Source: Fabrea salina (lineage: Eukaryota; Ciliophora; Heterotrichea; Heterotrichida; Fabreidae). Taken from it: a stretch of DNA of 64,000 bases. The stretch is taken from assembly GCA_022984795.1 (NCBI GenBank), contig JALIHJ010000043.1, positions 124,001 to 188,000 of the forward strand, given 5' to 3'. Shown here piece after piece: positions 16,262 through 27,544 of this stretch; position 1 is the stretch's first letter; every line of letters starts with the position of its first letter. Made by a program: the position numbers and the translations under genes. The notes under the pieces were generated by a model. The model did not search any database. It was not told the DNA's origin and saw only the letters and a program-made list of their open reading frames with translations.

Positions 16262-18343
16262 ATGTCTTACCCAAGTGTTGAAGTATTTATAAAGCCTATT
16301 GGCCAAGAGCTTGAGAATGTTAGCTTCAAACTGAAAGCAGGGTCCCAAGTTAAGTTTATTTCTTATCCAGTCCAAAAGTCCATACTTAACGGCTTAGACC
16401 CCAAAATCCCTTTAGAAGTCACTATTGCAGTTAAAGAAAAAACAATTGGAAATGAAGAAATTTACCTAGACTCTTTACTAAAGAGTTGCGAAAGCATTGA
16501 AAAAACCATTGAAGTTTCAGACGAAGCGCAAACCTTTTCATTCCAAGTCTCAGTTAAAAAAATCCACTTTGAGTGTTCCAGGTGTGAAACTCTAGAAAAC
16601 GAACTAAGGACTTACAGAAGGTCCCAAGAAACCACTTATGAGTTCATCAGCCAAGCTCACCTGCAAAACTTAATTGACTCCTTAAAAGCCCAACTGGATG
16701 CAAAAGAAAACCTAGAAACCGAATTACAAAAACACCAAGAACTCCTTGCAGAAAGCCACGAGTCCCGCAAAGAACTTCAAAACTACTCTGCAGAAACTAC
16801 TCAACAACTCTACTCACAAATCGAAACCCAACACCAAGAAATCTTAGAACTCAACCAAGAAAAAGAAGAACTCACCCAAAAACTAAGAAAACAACAAGCA
16901 GTAAGTCGGTCTCTAGCACTCAACGAAGAAAAACTTAAGTGCAAAGTAACCCAGTTAGAAGGAGAAACTGAAGAACTTAAGTCCAAAGCGTCCCAAGTAT
17001 CTGAAACACTTAAAATGCTTGACTCAGTAAAAAAAGAACTTAATCGCTGCTGGGCTGAAAAAGACAAACTTTCAGACACCTTAGAAAACTACATTGCGGA
17101 CTTCGAAACTCGAAACAGAAACATGGAAGTCAGAATTCAAAACTTAACTGAACAGAACAACAACTTAGTTTCTCAAAAAGAAAACTTACAAAAAGAACTA
17201 AACCAATCCAACCAAGAAGTTAAAAAACTCAAAAACATCATAACAACTCAGAAGAACGAAATCACTGAACTTCAAGCTAAACAAGAGTCTTTGGAAACCT
17301 ATAAAGAAAAAATCCGAGAACTAGAAAGTCACATCCAAGACTACGAAAGCTACACTAAAAACCTAAACTGTGAACTCCAAAAGAACGCAGAAATCTTTTC
17401 AGAAAAACTCAACGAACTCTACAACACCAACTTAGACAGCATTAAAGAAAGAGAAAACCTCCAAGAAGAAAACTCAAACCTTTACAAAGAACTTGACTCA
17501 AAAACCAGCACTATCTCGAAACTCCAGCAAGAAAACCAAAAACTCCTTTCTGAGTACGCTGTTTTAGAACAACACGTTTATTCAACTGAAGACCTCAAAC
17601 AAATACTCAACCAACTCAAAGAACAAAACTACAACCACGAACAAGCACGCAAAAAAGGCAGTGAAGAACTAAGTAGAATGCACACTATGGTAGAGCAAGA
17701 GTCCCTTAAGAACCAAAAGGCCCAAAAAACCATTAAGAAACTCCAGGATGATGTTAACTCTATGGACAAAAACATCCAAGATATGGACGAGGAACTCCAC
17801 AACTTACGTGAAGTAGTAAGTGAACTCCAAAAGCAAAGACCTGTTTACGTTCCTTGCAAAGACGACCCTGTGGACATAGCTATGTCTGACTACTTAAATA
17901 CAAGAAACCAACCGCTTGAAGTACCTTTTGTAAGGGAAGACATGGGGATTTACTACTTTGGAAGCAAAAGGATCTTTGTGAAGATGGAACAAGGCAAGTT
18001 AATTATTCGAGTAGGAGGAGGCTTTATGCAAGTAGACGAGTTTGTAGAAATTTACAGCCCCATTGAGCTTGACAAGTTTGAAAAAAAACAGTCTGACAAG
18101 GCTCATAGAATGAGACGGTCTATTCTTGGTGAGTACGCTGACCATCTTGTAAGCAAAAAATCCAGAGAAATGTCTCCTCAGAAGTCAGCTAAGTTCTTAA
18201 AGGACCAAATGACCAACGGGAAGTACGCTACTTGCTACGCTGTTAGGCGTTCTACTTCTCCTGCCAAGCGGTCTTCTTCTCCTAACAAGTCTCCTTCTCC
18301 TGTGCGTTCACCTAAAAAGCACATATCTTTACCAGAAGCTTAA
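16262..18343 (+). CDS. Coiled-coil protein with C-terminal GAS2 (GAR) domain and SP-rich tail
   Basis: The 693-aa protein has a short beta-rich N-terminal part (1-105, with a CSRC motif), a long coiled coil (about 110-525), and a GAS2-related domain at about 555-605. The key residues are in GIYYFGSKRIFVKM and LIIRVGGGFMQVDEFVE, matching the GAR consensus (KIFVR..., LVRVGGGW...LDEFL). The tail is basic and holds SP repeats (STSPAKRSSSPNKSPSPVRS). GAR domains and SP-rich basic tails bind microtubules in GAS2 and spectraplakins; here there is no calponin-homology domain. A role on cortical or ciliary microtubules is inferred. Confidence 0.75.
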   Translation: MSYPSVEVFIKPIGQELENVSFKLKAGSQVKFISYPVQKSILNGLDPKIPLEVTIAVKEKTIGNEEIYLDSLLKSCESIEKTIEVSDEAQTFSFQVSVKKIHFECSRCETLENELRTYRRSQETTYEFISQAHLQNLIDSLKAQLDAKENLETELQKHQELLAESHESRKELQNYSAETTQQLYSQIETQHQEILELNQEKEELTQKLRKQQAVSRSLALNEEKLKCKVTQLEGETEELKSKASQVSETLKMLDSVKKELNRCWAEKDKLSDTLENYIADFETRNRNMEVRIQNLTEQNNNLVSQKENLQKELNQSNQEVKKLKNIITTQKNEITELQAKQESLETYKEKIRELESHIQDYESYTKNLNCELQKNAEIFSEKLNELYNTNLDSIKERENLQEENSNLYKELDSKTSTISKLQQENQKLLSEYAVLEQHVYSTEDLKQILNQLKEQNYNHEQARKKGSEELSRMHTMVEQESLKNQKAQKTIKKLQDDVNSMDKNIQDMDEELHNLREVVSELQKQRPVYVPCKDDPVDIAMSDYLNTRNQPLEVPFVREDMGIYYFGSKRIFVKMEQGKLIIRVGGGFMQVDEFVEIYSPIELDKFEKKQSDKAHRMRRSILGEYADHLVSKKSREMSPQKSAKFLKDQMTNGKYATCYAVRRSTSPAKRSSSPNKSPSPVRSPKKHISLPEA

Positions 18344-18353
18344 TTAATAATAT

Positions 18354-19172
18354 ATGTCAGCTAAGATTGCAGTGTGTCAAATGAGGTCTTGTATGAACGT
18401 CCAGCTGAATATGCAAACTGTGCAGAGGCAAGTTGAAGAAGCTGCTAAAGGAGGAGCTGTTATGGCTTTTTTCCCTGAAAACTTTAATTACATGGGACCA
18501 CTAGGCACTGCTTTGGAGCATGCCCAACCCCTAGATGGTTCTTACATGGATTTTTACAAGCAACTAGCCCAAAACAACTCAATTTGGCTTTCTTTAGGTG
18601 GTTTCCAACAAGTTTGCTCAGAGGACTCAAGCAAGTATTACAACACTCATGTAGTAATTGACTCCTCTGGAAACTTAGTAGAAACTTATAGTAAACTCCA
18701 CCTGTTTGACGTAGAAGTAAGTCCTAAACACACTATCCGAGAAAGTGCCAGTGTAATGCCTGGCCAAAAAATATCGCCTCCAGTTGAAACGCCCTGTGGT
18801 AAACTAGGACTGAGTGTTTGTTATGACGTGCGGTTTCCTGAGATCTATAGAAGAATGGCTGAACTTGGAGCTGAAATACTTACAGTTCCAGCAGCCTTTT
18901 TAGAACGCACAGGTTACGCCCACTGGGAAGTGCTTTTGAGGGCCAGAGCAATAGAAAACGCCTGCTTTGTAGTTGCCTCAGCGCAAGAAGGAAAGCACGA
19001 CAGCGGAAGGGTAAGTTATGGACACTCAATAGTAGTAGATCCTTGGGGAGTGGTTGTGGCGCAGGCTTCGCAAGGACCCAGAGTGCTACTTGTAGACATT
19101 GACTTGGAGCTAGTCCAAGAAACTAGAGGCCGCATTCCTGTTCTTAACCACTTACGTAAAGATGTTTATTAG
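18354..19172 (+). CDS. NIT1: Nit-domain amidase (NIT1, deaminated glutathione amidase)
   Basis: A 272-aa nitrilase-superfamily enzyme with the catalytic Glu in FFPENFNYMG, Lys in YSKLHLFDVEV and Cys in GLSVCYDVRFPEIYR. The combination SKLHLFDV and ERTGYAHWEVLLRARAIEN is typical of the NIT1 branch, which hydrolyses deaminated glutathione. NIT2 (omega-amidase) is the close alternative. There is no fused Fhit domain, unlike fly and worm NitFhit. Its TAG stop abuts the stop of the convergent deubiquitinase gene with no base between. Confidence 0.88.
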   Translation: MSAKIAVCQMRSCMNVQLNMQTVQRQVEEAAKGGAVMAFFPENFNYMGPLGTALEHAQPLDGSYMDFYKQLAQNNSIWLSLGGFQQVCSEDSSKYYNTHVVIDSSGNLVETYSKLHLFDVEVSPKHTIRESASVMPGQKISPPVETPCGKLGLSVCYDVRFPEIYRRMAELGAEILTVPAAFLERTGYAHWEVLLRARAIENACFVVASAQEGKHDSGRVSYGHSIVVDPWGVVVAQASQGPRVLLVDIDLELVQETRGRIPVLNHLRKDVY

Positions 19173-22100
19173 TTACTTGGAGAAAGAGTGGAAGCACATT
19201 TCACAACTCAGTGCACTCGAGCTATTGATGAAAGTGCATTCAGGGCAGGAGACTTTGCCTCCAGAACCAAAGTCATCGTCAGAGCCAATGTCGCTTACGT
19301 TGACAGCTACATTCTCAGTGCTGTAGTACATGTTGGAGTCTTTGCCAAACTCGTCGTGGTCGGACTTTAGAGTGAAGGGTTTGGGCTCAGATACTGTCCA
19401 GACGTAGTCAACTGGGCCCCAGTCTTCTTCTGGGTTCTTTTTGGCAATTGTTATAAGGTCTTTGAAGGAATGACCTCCTACTTCTATGGTTACTCCAGTT
19501 ACTGGGAAGTCGTAGTTGGCATTTTCGGACTTAAACTCTAAGTGGGCCCTGATGGTTTCATCTGACTTGTTGTAGATTTCAAACAACTTAAAGACATAGG
19601 CTTGGTTAGGGAGTTCGTCATCATCTGGAGAACTTTCGTCAGGGGGTCTTCTCATAAGCTCAGAGCGAGGAACCTTGGAAGGAATAGCATCGTTGGTTTT
19701 CCCGTTAGGTTTGCTCCAAGCCCAAGTTGTGCAGTACTGAGTTTCTATAAGCATCACTTCGTCCTGAGTTTGCTGGGTGTCTATTTGTTTAGAAACCGTT
19801 CTGCCTACTAAGTAAGTTTTCTTATCTTGAGTTGGGTACTTGTCCAGGAATTCTTGCAGACAAGACTCTGCATGGGCCCCTAATTCTTCGCGTTTGTTAG
19901 TAAACGAGGAGTAAGAAGCGTAACTAGCAGTGTAGTTTTTGTAGTTCTTGATGTAGTCGCTGATCCAGTCTGCGTAGCGAGGAAACTGGTAAGTTGGAGG
20001 TGGAATGTTGGATAAATACTGGGCTAGTTTGGGGTTCTTAAGGGCTATTGAAAACAAGTGGCTGATGCTCATTATGCAATAGTGGTCGCTTCTTTGTTTG
20101 TGTTTCCAAATAAGCCAAAGCACGCTTTCTGTAGTGTCGTAAACAGAATGCCCGAAACAAAGAGTGCTTGAGTACCCATACACTTCGTCGTCTATTGCGT
20201 TGATTATTGAGTTCCCAAAGTAAGGGAACCTTAAGTCGGATCTGTTGATTTTAGTGGGGACGGGGAACCCAAGAATCCACTCAATGCGGTGCATTACAAA
20301 AGAGTCTTCGATTGTAAGGAACATTTCAAGTGCTTCGTAGTAGCCTTTAACATCTTCGTAGTCAATTTCGTTGAGGCCCTTAAGAAGCACTTGAGCAATC
20401 ATTTGGGAGTGTTCTAAGTCTTCGTAACTCCAGTGAGCAATGATTTTGCCCAAGGCCTTTCCGTCGTAGCCACTTTTTAAAGTTTTGTCGTAAAACTCTT
20501 TGTCGAGCAAACAAAGCTTTTCATTCTCTGAAAGTTGATACTCTCCTTCTAACTTGTTAGTAGCACAGTACTTATCCAGAATAGCTAAAGTCTGAATCAG
20601 AGCGTCAAAGTTAGCCGTAAACAACTTGTTGCCCATGTCAGACCTAACCTCTCCTGGCTGGAGCAAAGGCGACTTGCTTCCTAGGTAAAAGTCAACCATA
20701 CTAGCAATAGCTCCGTTGTCCAAGAAAAAGCGGGCATTCGAAGGACAAGAATCTGCAAGGTCCCTAATCAACTCCCAGTACTGCTGGAACCTAGTCCAGT
20801 TCTTTCCAGCGTCTGGAATGAGGCCTAAAAGTCCAAGCATAAAAGCTTCTTTCTTAGACTGTTCCACAGCTTGCAGTGTTTTGAAAAACAAGTTCCCAAT
20901 TGAAGCCCTTGTAGTCTTTTCAATGCACCCAAGTAAGTGCGAAGAAACCCTGTGCATGTTTTCTGCCAACAAAGAATCTATCAATTTAGAAGCAGAGTCA
21001 GGGAACTTGTTCAGTAAGTCCCCTGTGACTTCAACTAGCTCTGGAAGTGTCTTGTTGTGGAAAGCATGCGCCACCACGTCCATTCCAAACCCAGCACCTA
21101 CAAGACTTACATCCAACTCTAACTCTTTAGCACTCTCGAGCACTTTGACTAAGAACTTAAAGAACTCTGGACTGTAAAGGTTCCTTTCAAACATGTAGTT
21201 TTGGTTGTCATGAAGAACACTTTTGAGGACAAAAGGAGGCATGGTCCTGTGTAGCATGTTGAAGTCCCGTGACTCTGTTTCCTCCTCATTCCTAGGGGAG
21301 GTGGTACTATCACCTTCTAGGACGGTCTTCAACAACCGCAAACTCTTTTTTTGCTTCTTTTCGTAAACTAACATGTAAGCGTTTCTAGAGTTTTCTTTCA
21401 GTTTTCCAAAACCAAAGTCGTCGCTTGAGTCTTGGCTTCCTCCAAAGCATTCTGTTTCTATGTTCTCGGGACTAAATAAAACTTACTTAAAGCTCCGCAC
21501 TATTGAGTCATTGAATTCAAGCCACTTCTGAGGGTCCAAAGAACCGTCTGGGTGGCGGTTTCGGATAAACGAGTAGTAATGTCCCATCTGGGCAAATCCA
21601 CTCTGAACTACAATCCCTACAAGCTCGTACTCATAGTCTTCTTTGTTGTGTTCTTGTTGGTCAGTTGCGTCTTTAGTGTAGTCGAAAAGGTTAAGTTCAT
21701 GAGGAAACTCCAAACGCGAGTTAATTTTTTCGTTGGCAAAAGTATCGAAGTTAAACACAATTCTTTGTAAGTGCACAATGAGTACGTTAGGCAGTGTGGA
21801 CAGTAAAGTCCTTCTAGTAATGTCTACCTTTTTTTCGCAGTGGTCACAGTGGAAGTCAGAAATGCTGTCCCCTGATATAAACCTTGAAAGACTTTCGTAC
21901 AGAGTGCTTGAGTGCTTAACGTCTACTGACAAGTTGTAAAAGTCTTCGTAGTTCTCTTTGACTGTGGAACATTCGTTGCACTTAATTTGGGACACTGTTG
22001 TTCCTCCAAAGATGTCTTTCATTATGTACTTGTAAGGAGTTTCTTTTATGCTTTGCTCCAGTCTGTCAAAAATCATATTCAGGAATTCTTGTGCGTCTTG

Positions 22101-25100
22101 TTGAATCGAAATGTTGGTGGGCCTCCCTGTGAAGTCTTTAAACGAGTAGCAAAAGTGACTAGGGTTGTAAGCGTTTCTGTCAGTTAGTTCTAAGTAGCCA
22201 AACAAGTACTGAAGTTGGTGAAGCATGTTGTCATCAACATCCACTCCGGTTTCAGTGGGGTCTACTGAAGAATCTCCTTCTAAGTAAGCTAAGTTGGTAG
22301 GGGGCTTTTTGTCGTCTACATCAAGAATGCAGTACCGGAACTGAGGAATCATGTAGAACTGCTGAAGCATAGAGTGCATGTAACAAACACACCCTAAATT
22401 GATGATTCCTGCGTATCCATTGCTTGACCTTGCTTCAGTTCCAGGTGCATAAGACCAAGACTTCACTGGGAAGATTTGGCTCTTTAAAGAAATCAGCAGT
22501 TCTAAAATAGACTCTAAGTTACCCCGGTGGTTGTGTGCAAGTGTAGCTAAAAGGTTGTAGGCTGAGTTCCTGGTTTCGCGTGACTTAGCTTTAGGTGGGC
22601 AGTAGTGTGACTCCTCCACGTGTTTAGGGTCGTAAACTACAGAGTCGTAATTTTGAGGAGGAGGGAACAAAAGGTCAACAAACATCTGGTGAACCCAACT
22701 GCTAGCTAAGTCTTTAAGTTCAGGCACACACCTCAACACTGTTTCCAAAAGGCTTAACTGGCCCACAAGGACTTTATCTGAGTCAAAGCTGTTGCGCTTT
22801 TCTTTGAACTCCCGAGTTTGGATGAGCTGCAAAAGGTCCCTTGCAAGTTCTGCGTAGTCTAAAGAAGGGTCTTCTACGTCTTTTTCAACTAAGTCTCTGA
22901 GTATTTCGAAGAACTGGGAGTACTCGCCTTTTTGTAGAGTGCTTCTGGGCATTTTTTCTATAAGTTCTCTGAGGAAGAAAGGAGTAGGCATTTGTTGGGA
23001 GTAAACTACCTTTTTGCAGATACTTTGCAAACTCTGTGAAAAAGCTTTGCGGATCTGGATGCTTTTCTGGTAAGTAAGGCCTCTCATTGCAAACTCTGTT
23101 ACGTTTATTTGGTCAGAGTAGTTGTAAACCACTTGCATCAGTTCGTTTCTGTGAAGCAAACAACTTACCCAGAGTTCTAAAGCTGAGTCTATGATGTGCT
23201 TGTCTTCGGGTTCACAGTCTTCTTGGTTGAGTGTCTCCCCCATGAGTTCAATGAGTCTTTGAATCAAGTTTTCGAAGTCAATTGAGTTGACCATTTGCTC
23301 TCCAAGTCCTTCCAGCATTACGTCTTCTATAAGTTGCTTGAAGCCTTTAGTTTCATTGTACTTAGGACTTTCTTCTTTTTTGTCAGTTTCTGCTTTTTCA
23401 GTTTTTTCTTCAGGTTTTTCTTCTTCTTCAAAGCCTCCGCTTTGCTTCCTAACTAGTTCAACTACTTCGTATATTTCAGGTCGCAAAGCTGTGAAGGCTG
23501 CCAGCACAAACATGGAAATCAGTTTAAGAATAAACCCAATGCAGTTCTTTTGGAAGATGTCGTTTGAGTAAGTGAAGTTCAAAAGGATGCTGTAGATGTG
23601 TTGGAAGCCTCCTAGTTTAATGAAGTTAAGTTTCCACTGACGTCTTTGTTCGAATTCTTCTTGGTTCTCTTCAGAGGGGTCCTCCATAAACGACTCTATG
23701 ATTTGAAGAGTGTAGAGTAGTCTGTGGTTAGACTCTGGGTTTATAACTCTGTTCCAGTTTTCTTGGTCAAGTTCTTTGACTTCTTGCATTATTTGTGGGT
23801 TCGTAGGCAGCTTAATGATTAAACTCCAAGCTTGGTCTGCCAACTCAGAGTTGTTCAAAGCTTCAAAAAGCAAGTCAAAGTTCTTTTGGTGCCTAGTTAA
23901 GATGTAGCCAGGTAAGGTTGTAACGTCTATGTCCTGGTCTTGGTCGTCGTCAAACCTTCCTAAGTCGTTTCTGTAGTGATGTGCTGACAGGTTAGTCCAA
24001 ACTACGTTAGGTCGGTTAATACAGGCTTCTTTATAGAAGTCCAGAAAGTTTCTAAGAGTTAAGTACCCGTCCTTGTCTGTATCATGGGCTGTAAAGAAGT
24101 CTTGGATTCGTTTGTCAGTGGCTTTGCACTGGTCTCCTGTGCACGAGTTAGTAAAGGCAGCACAGCCCTCTGGAGTCATGAGTTCGCCTTTGTCTGCAAA
24201 CTTGTAAAACCAACTTGTAAAGATTCTAAGGGTTGTAGGTGTAAGTTCGTTGTCTGCAGTTAGCAAAGGAGCCCTTGGCAAGTTAACGTACCTCCTGTAA
24301 ACTGTAAGGCTTTCGTTTGCACGCATTCGGATTTCACTTAGAGTTTTGCCGTTGTCGCTGTCTTTTATTTCTTTTTGAGAAAAAGTTCTTAGAATTCTGA
24401 ACTGGTCACTCAGGCACTTGACCTTTTTACCAATCATGCAGCGAAGTTCCCAAATAGTGGTGTTGCTGTAAACTTTGAACTCGAGTTTCTTAGGAATGTC
24501 TGAGTTGTAGGGGTGGTAAGTGATGTGGTTTATCACGTTGACGTTGTGAACATCTCCCTTCAGCAAAGCGCTGTGCGACCTAAGTCCTCCAGTTCCTTGC
24601 TTCTCGCACTCTTCCATAAAAGTCTTTAAAAGTGAAAGGGCTCTTTTCTGCTGTTCAGTAGTTCCTTCGTTCAAAAAGTCCAGACAGAACTTAATGAATT
24701 CTTCTCTGATGTCGGACAAGTCTTCTTCAGTGCTTAAGTTGTCATAAAGGTCGTTTATGAACTCAATGGCTTCTAGAAGCACGTCTGGGTGGTTCACTCG
24801 CATGATTATTTTTTTAAGGCACTCAATTCCTTCTAAGTTAGCTGGTGGAGTTACAATTTGGTACTCGAACTCCTTTACAGTGTCTGGGTAGTTGTAAGAG
24901 TGCGTGTAGCCTCCTGAAATAGGGTAAGTGCTTTTCAGGATCTGCTTCATTTTCTTCATAGACACGTTTACTAACAAAAAGAAGCTTTTGAATACCACAA
25001 AGGCTTCCTGGGAGATTCCAGAAAAGTCGTTGTCTAAGTTAGCCACTTTTTGTGTGAAAAAAATGTGAACTTCAGTGTCGTCAAAGATCTTTTTGCCTTG

Positions 25101-27482
25101 GCTTTGGCTTTGCGTGACTTCTCCTAGCCACTTCATGAAGATTTGTTTCTCAGCACTGCACTGAGCCTTTTCCATAAACAGTTCCCACAAAGAGTCCATT
25201 TGGTTCCTAGAAAGTGTTAGTGTGTAAGAAGATGTCAACAGAACGTGCAGGAAGTCAAGTCTTTCTTCCACTTGGTCTTTGTAAGGAGTCCGGTCGCATA
25301 TAACCGTTTCCTCCGTGGCTTTAGCTTCAGAAGCTTTTTCTTTGAAGTACTTTAAGTTGTCGAAGAAGGCCGTTAAGATAGAGTGCTCTTTTACGAGTTC
25401 TTCAACGACTGCACTGCGCGACATAGGTTCAGTTGCTGTGGCGTTAAGTGCAAAGTTACTAAGGATCTTTTTGATTATCTGAATAGCTTGTATAGCTGAG
25501 GTGTTTTCTCTAAGTTTTTCAACGCACTGAAGAACCACTGAAAACCTGTTCCGGCGTAAGTCCCAAGACCTCATGAGTGAGCAAAAGTGGTCCAAAGCTA
25601 AGTCTAAAACACGTCCTGAGTGAGGGCCTTGGCTCAAAGCTACTTCCCACAACATGTCGCATGCCCACGAAGTTGCGTTTCCAGCTCGCAAAGGGTACTT
25701 AGTGAGTTCGTACAAAAGGTCAACGTGCTCAGTGGTTAGTTTAGGTATTTTCCTTATAAGTTGCACTATGGCTTCAATGTGCTCTGCTTTTAAACTAGTG
25801 CTGACTTCACTGAGGACTTTGTAAACAGCACCACTCATATCCTCGTCGTTCTTTTCAGAGGCCTTCCAGATTTCTTCAATTATTTCAGTGCTAAGCATGT
25901 TTTCGTTGGCTTGGTTTCTGATAAGTTCGCCTGCACGCTGAATTAACTGGTAGTGCGCGCTGCTTCCAAAGATGTCTTCTAGAATCTGGTTGTCTTTAAT
26001 CCACTGAGCAAGTTCTTCAGACTTTCCAGGTTTGTACTGGCTGAACTTAGCGTTTTTAACGGTGTCAATGATGCCTTTGAGTCCTTGGATCCTTCTGTCC
26101 AAATAAGGAGTTTTGAAAAGCTTCAGTGAAAGTTTCAAGTTAAACTCTTCTAAAACCCTGTTTTTCTCCTGGATAGTATAGAGGCGCTTCAAAAGGCCTT
26201 CAAGCAAAAGCAGGGTTTGCTCAATTTGTTCCCGACTGAACTCACGAGTGATTGCTGAAGGAGCTTCTAGCAAGTAAGACTGAACGGCTTTGGTCAAACT
26301 AGGAATGTAGGACATCGCAAACCTTTTATGGTACAAAGGGTAAATCTTGCCTGCAAAGTAAATCATGCTGAAGGCTTGTTGGAAGTCCGTCCAGTTTTCT
26401 CGGTCGTTGAGTTTCTGAATTATGAAGTCGAACAAGTTTTCTTGGCCAAAGCGGTTCAAGTTCCTTACCAGAAGTGCACTAAAGGACTTTTTGGGTCTAA
26501 AAACGCAGTAAGCATACTCGGACTTTTCAACGAAGTCGTTGGAGTCGTCTATGATAGGTTCTTCCAAAGAGTTCACTAAAGGAATAGGCCACCTTCTAGC
26601 AGTCAAGTTGTAAGGAGCTATTCTAGGAGACCTGGCAGACATCCACTCGTCGTACCTGCTACTCCAACCCCTGTAACTTCCGTGCTCGTCTATTTTCTCT
26701 CCAGATGGTTCGTAGATCCTGTAAGCAATGTTGACTTCAGTGGTGTAGGTGCCGTGGTCATTCATGCGTTTGCGCTTCCCAATGACAGTTGAGTTGTACC
26801 AAGTGCTAAAAGTGTCAAACACGTCCACAAAAGAACCGCTTTCCAAACCTTCCCTCCAAGAGTCGTCTCCGCTTTTGGACTTGAACGGAGCAATCTCATA
26901 GGACTGCCTAGGAACCTTTCTGTCGAACTCGGTGCCTTCTTCTTCGAACTCCAAGTAAAGGTAGTCTTCTTCGTCTATAAGTGCAACATTTGCCCTAGCC
27001 CAGCACTTCCTGTCGTACTCCATGTCAACTTTTACGGCATCAATGTTTTCCCCTTGGGCAAGAGAAGCTCGCCATTCGTGGTGTGGGTCTTCCAAAGGGA
27101 AAGGAGGCACGGAGTAGTTGTTTTCATCCTGCAGGTACTGAGTGTACAAAGGCTTGTCAAGTTCCACAGTGTTGCGAAGGGCCTCTAGGTATTTTGGCTC
27201 GTGGCAGTGAGTGTCAAGCATTAGTTGGATTTTAGAGATGAACTCACCTGCTAAGTCGAGTTCTTGTGGGCTGCCGAACTTCCGGTTAGTGAGGAGGGAG
27301 TGAGTCAGAAACGGAAGAACTTTCAGAAACATCTCCTCCTGCAGAGCTTCAAGGTCTTTTTGCTTAGCTAGGCAGGAAAGTTCTTTTAGTCTTTTGAGTT
27401 TTTCTATGGGAGGAGCGTTACTTGAATAGTTCTCGATTTTAGAACATATGCTTCTTAGCTCGTTAGCGAATTCCGTCGCCAT
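19173..27482 (-). CDS. Giant ubiquitin carboxyl-terminal hydrolase, USP9X/FAF-like
   Basis: Two frames (21483-27482 and below) join through a 15-nt intron at 21472-21486 into a 2764-aa protein. Helical-repeat regions make up most of the N-terminal 1600 residues. A ubiquitin-like fold lies near 1000-1070 and an EF-hand loop (HDTDKDGYLT) near 1125. The USP domain has the Cys box GIINLGCVCYMHSMLQQ near 1690-1710, zinc ribbons (CNEC, CDHC) and His in GHYYSFI near 1968. The join restores ECFGG..., RNAYMLVYEKK, the conserved end of the USP9X catalytic domain. The C-terminus carries a RanBP2-type finger (CPECTF...CEMC), a likely ubiquitin binder. Role: removes ubiquitin from proteins. USP24/USP34 are the nearest alternatives. 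Confidence 0.88.
21472..21486 (-). other. 15-nt intron in USP9X-like gene (phase 2)
   Basis: The coding strand reads GTAAGTTTTATTTAG, with A at position 10. Unspliced, the catalytic domain ends early at TAA. Spliced, it continues through PENIETECFGG as in the USP9X family. Confidence 0.92.
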
Positions 27483-27544
27483 TTAATTATACCAGATCAG
27501 AACAAGGGTTATATGGGAGAGTTATAATTAGTACTAATCGATAA
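27483..27544. promoter_or_regulatory. 62-bp divergent spacer between deubiquitinase and TBC genes
   Basis: The longest divergent spacer here with both start codons fixed. It is AT-rich towards both ATGs (AATTATA at one end, AATCGATAA at the other). It presumably holds both core promoters. No TATA-box position can be fixed without transcript ends. Confidence 0.45.

Noticed and set aside
16901-16916. GTAAGTCGGTCTCTAG, a 16-nt GT-AG in the GAS2 coiled coil
   Set aside because: No A at the expected branch position, and the heptad pattern runs through it without a break.
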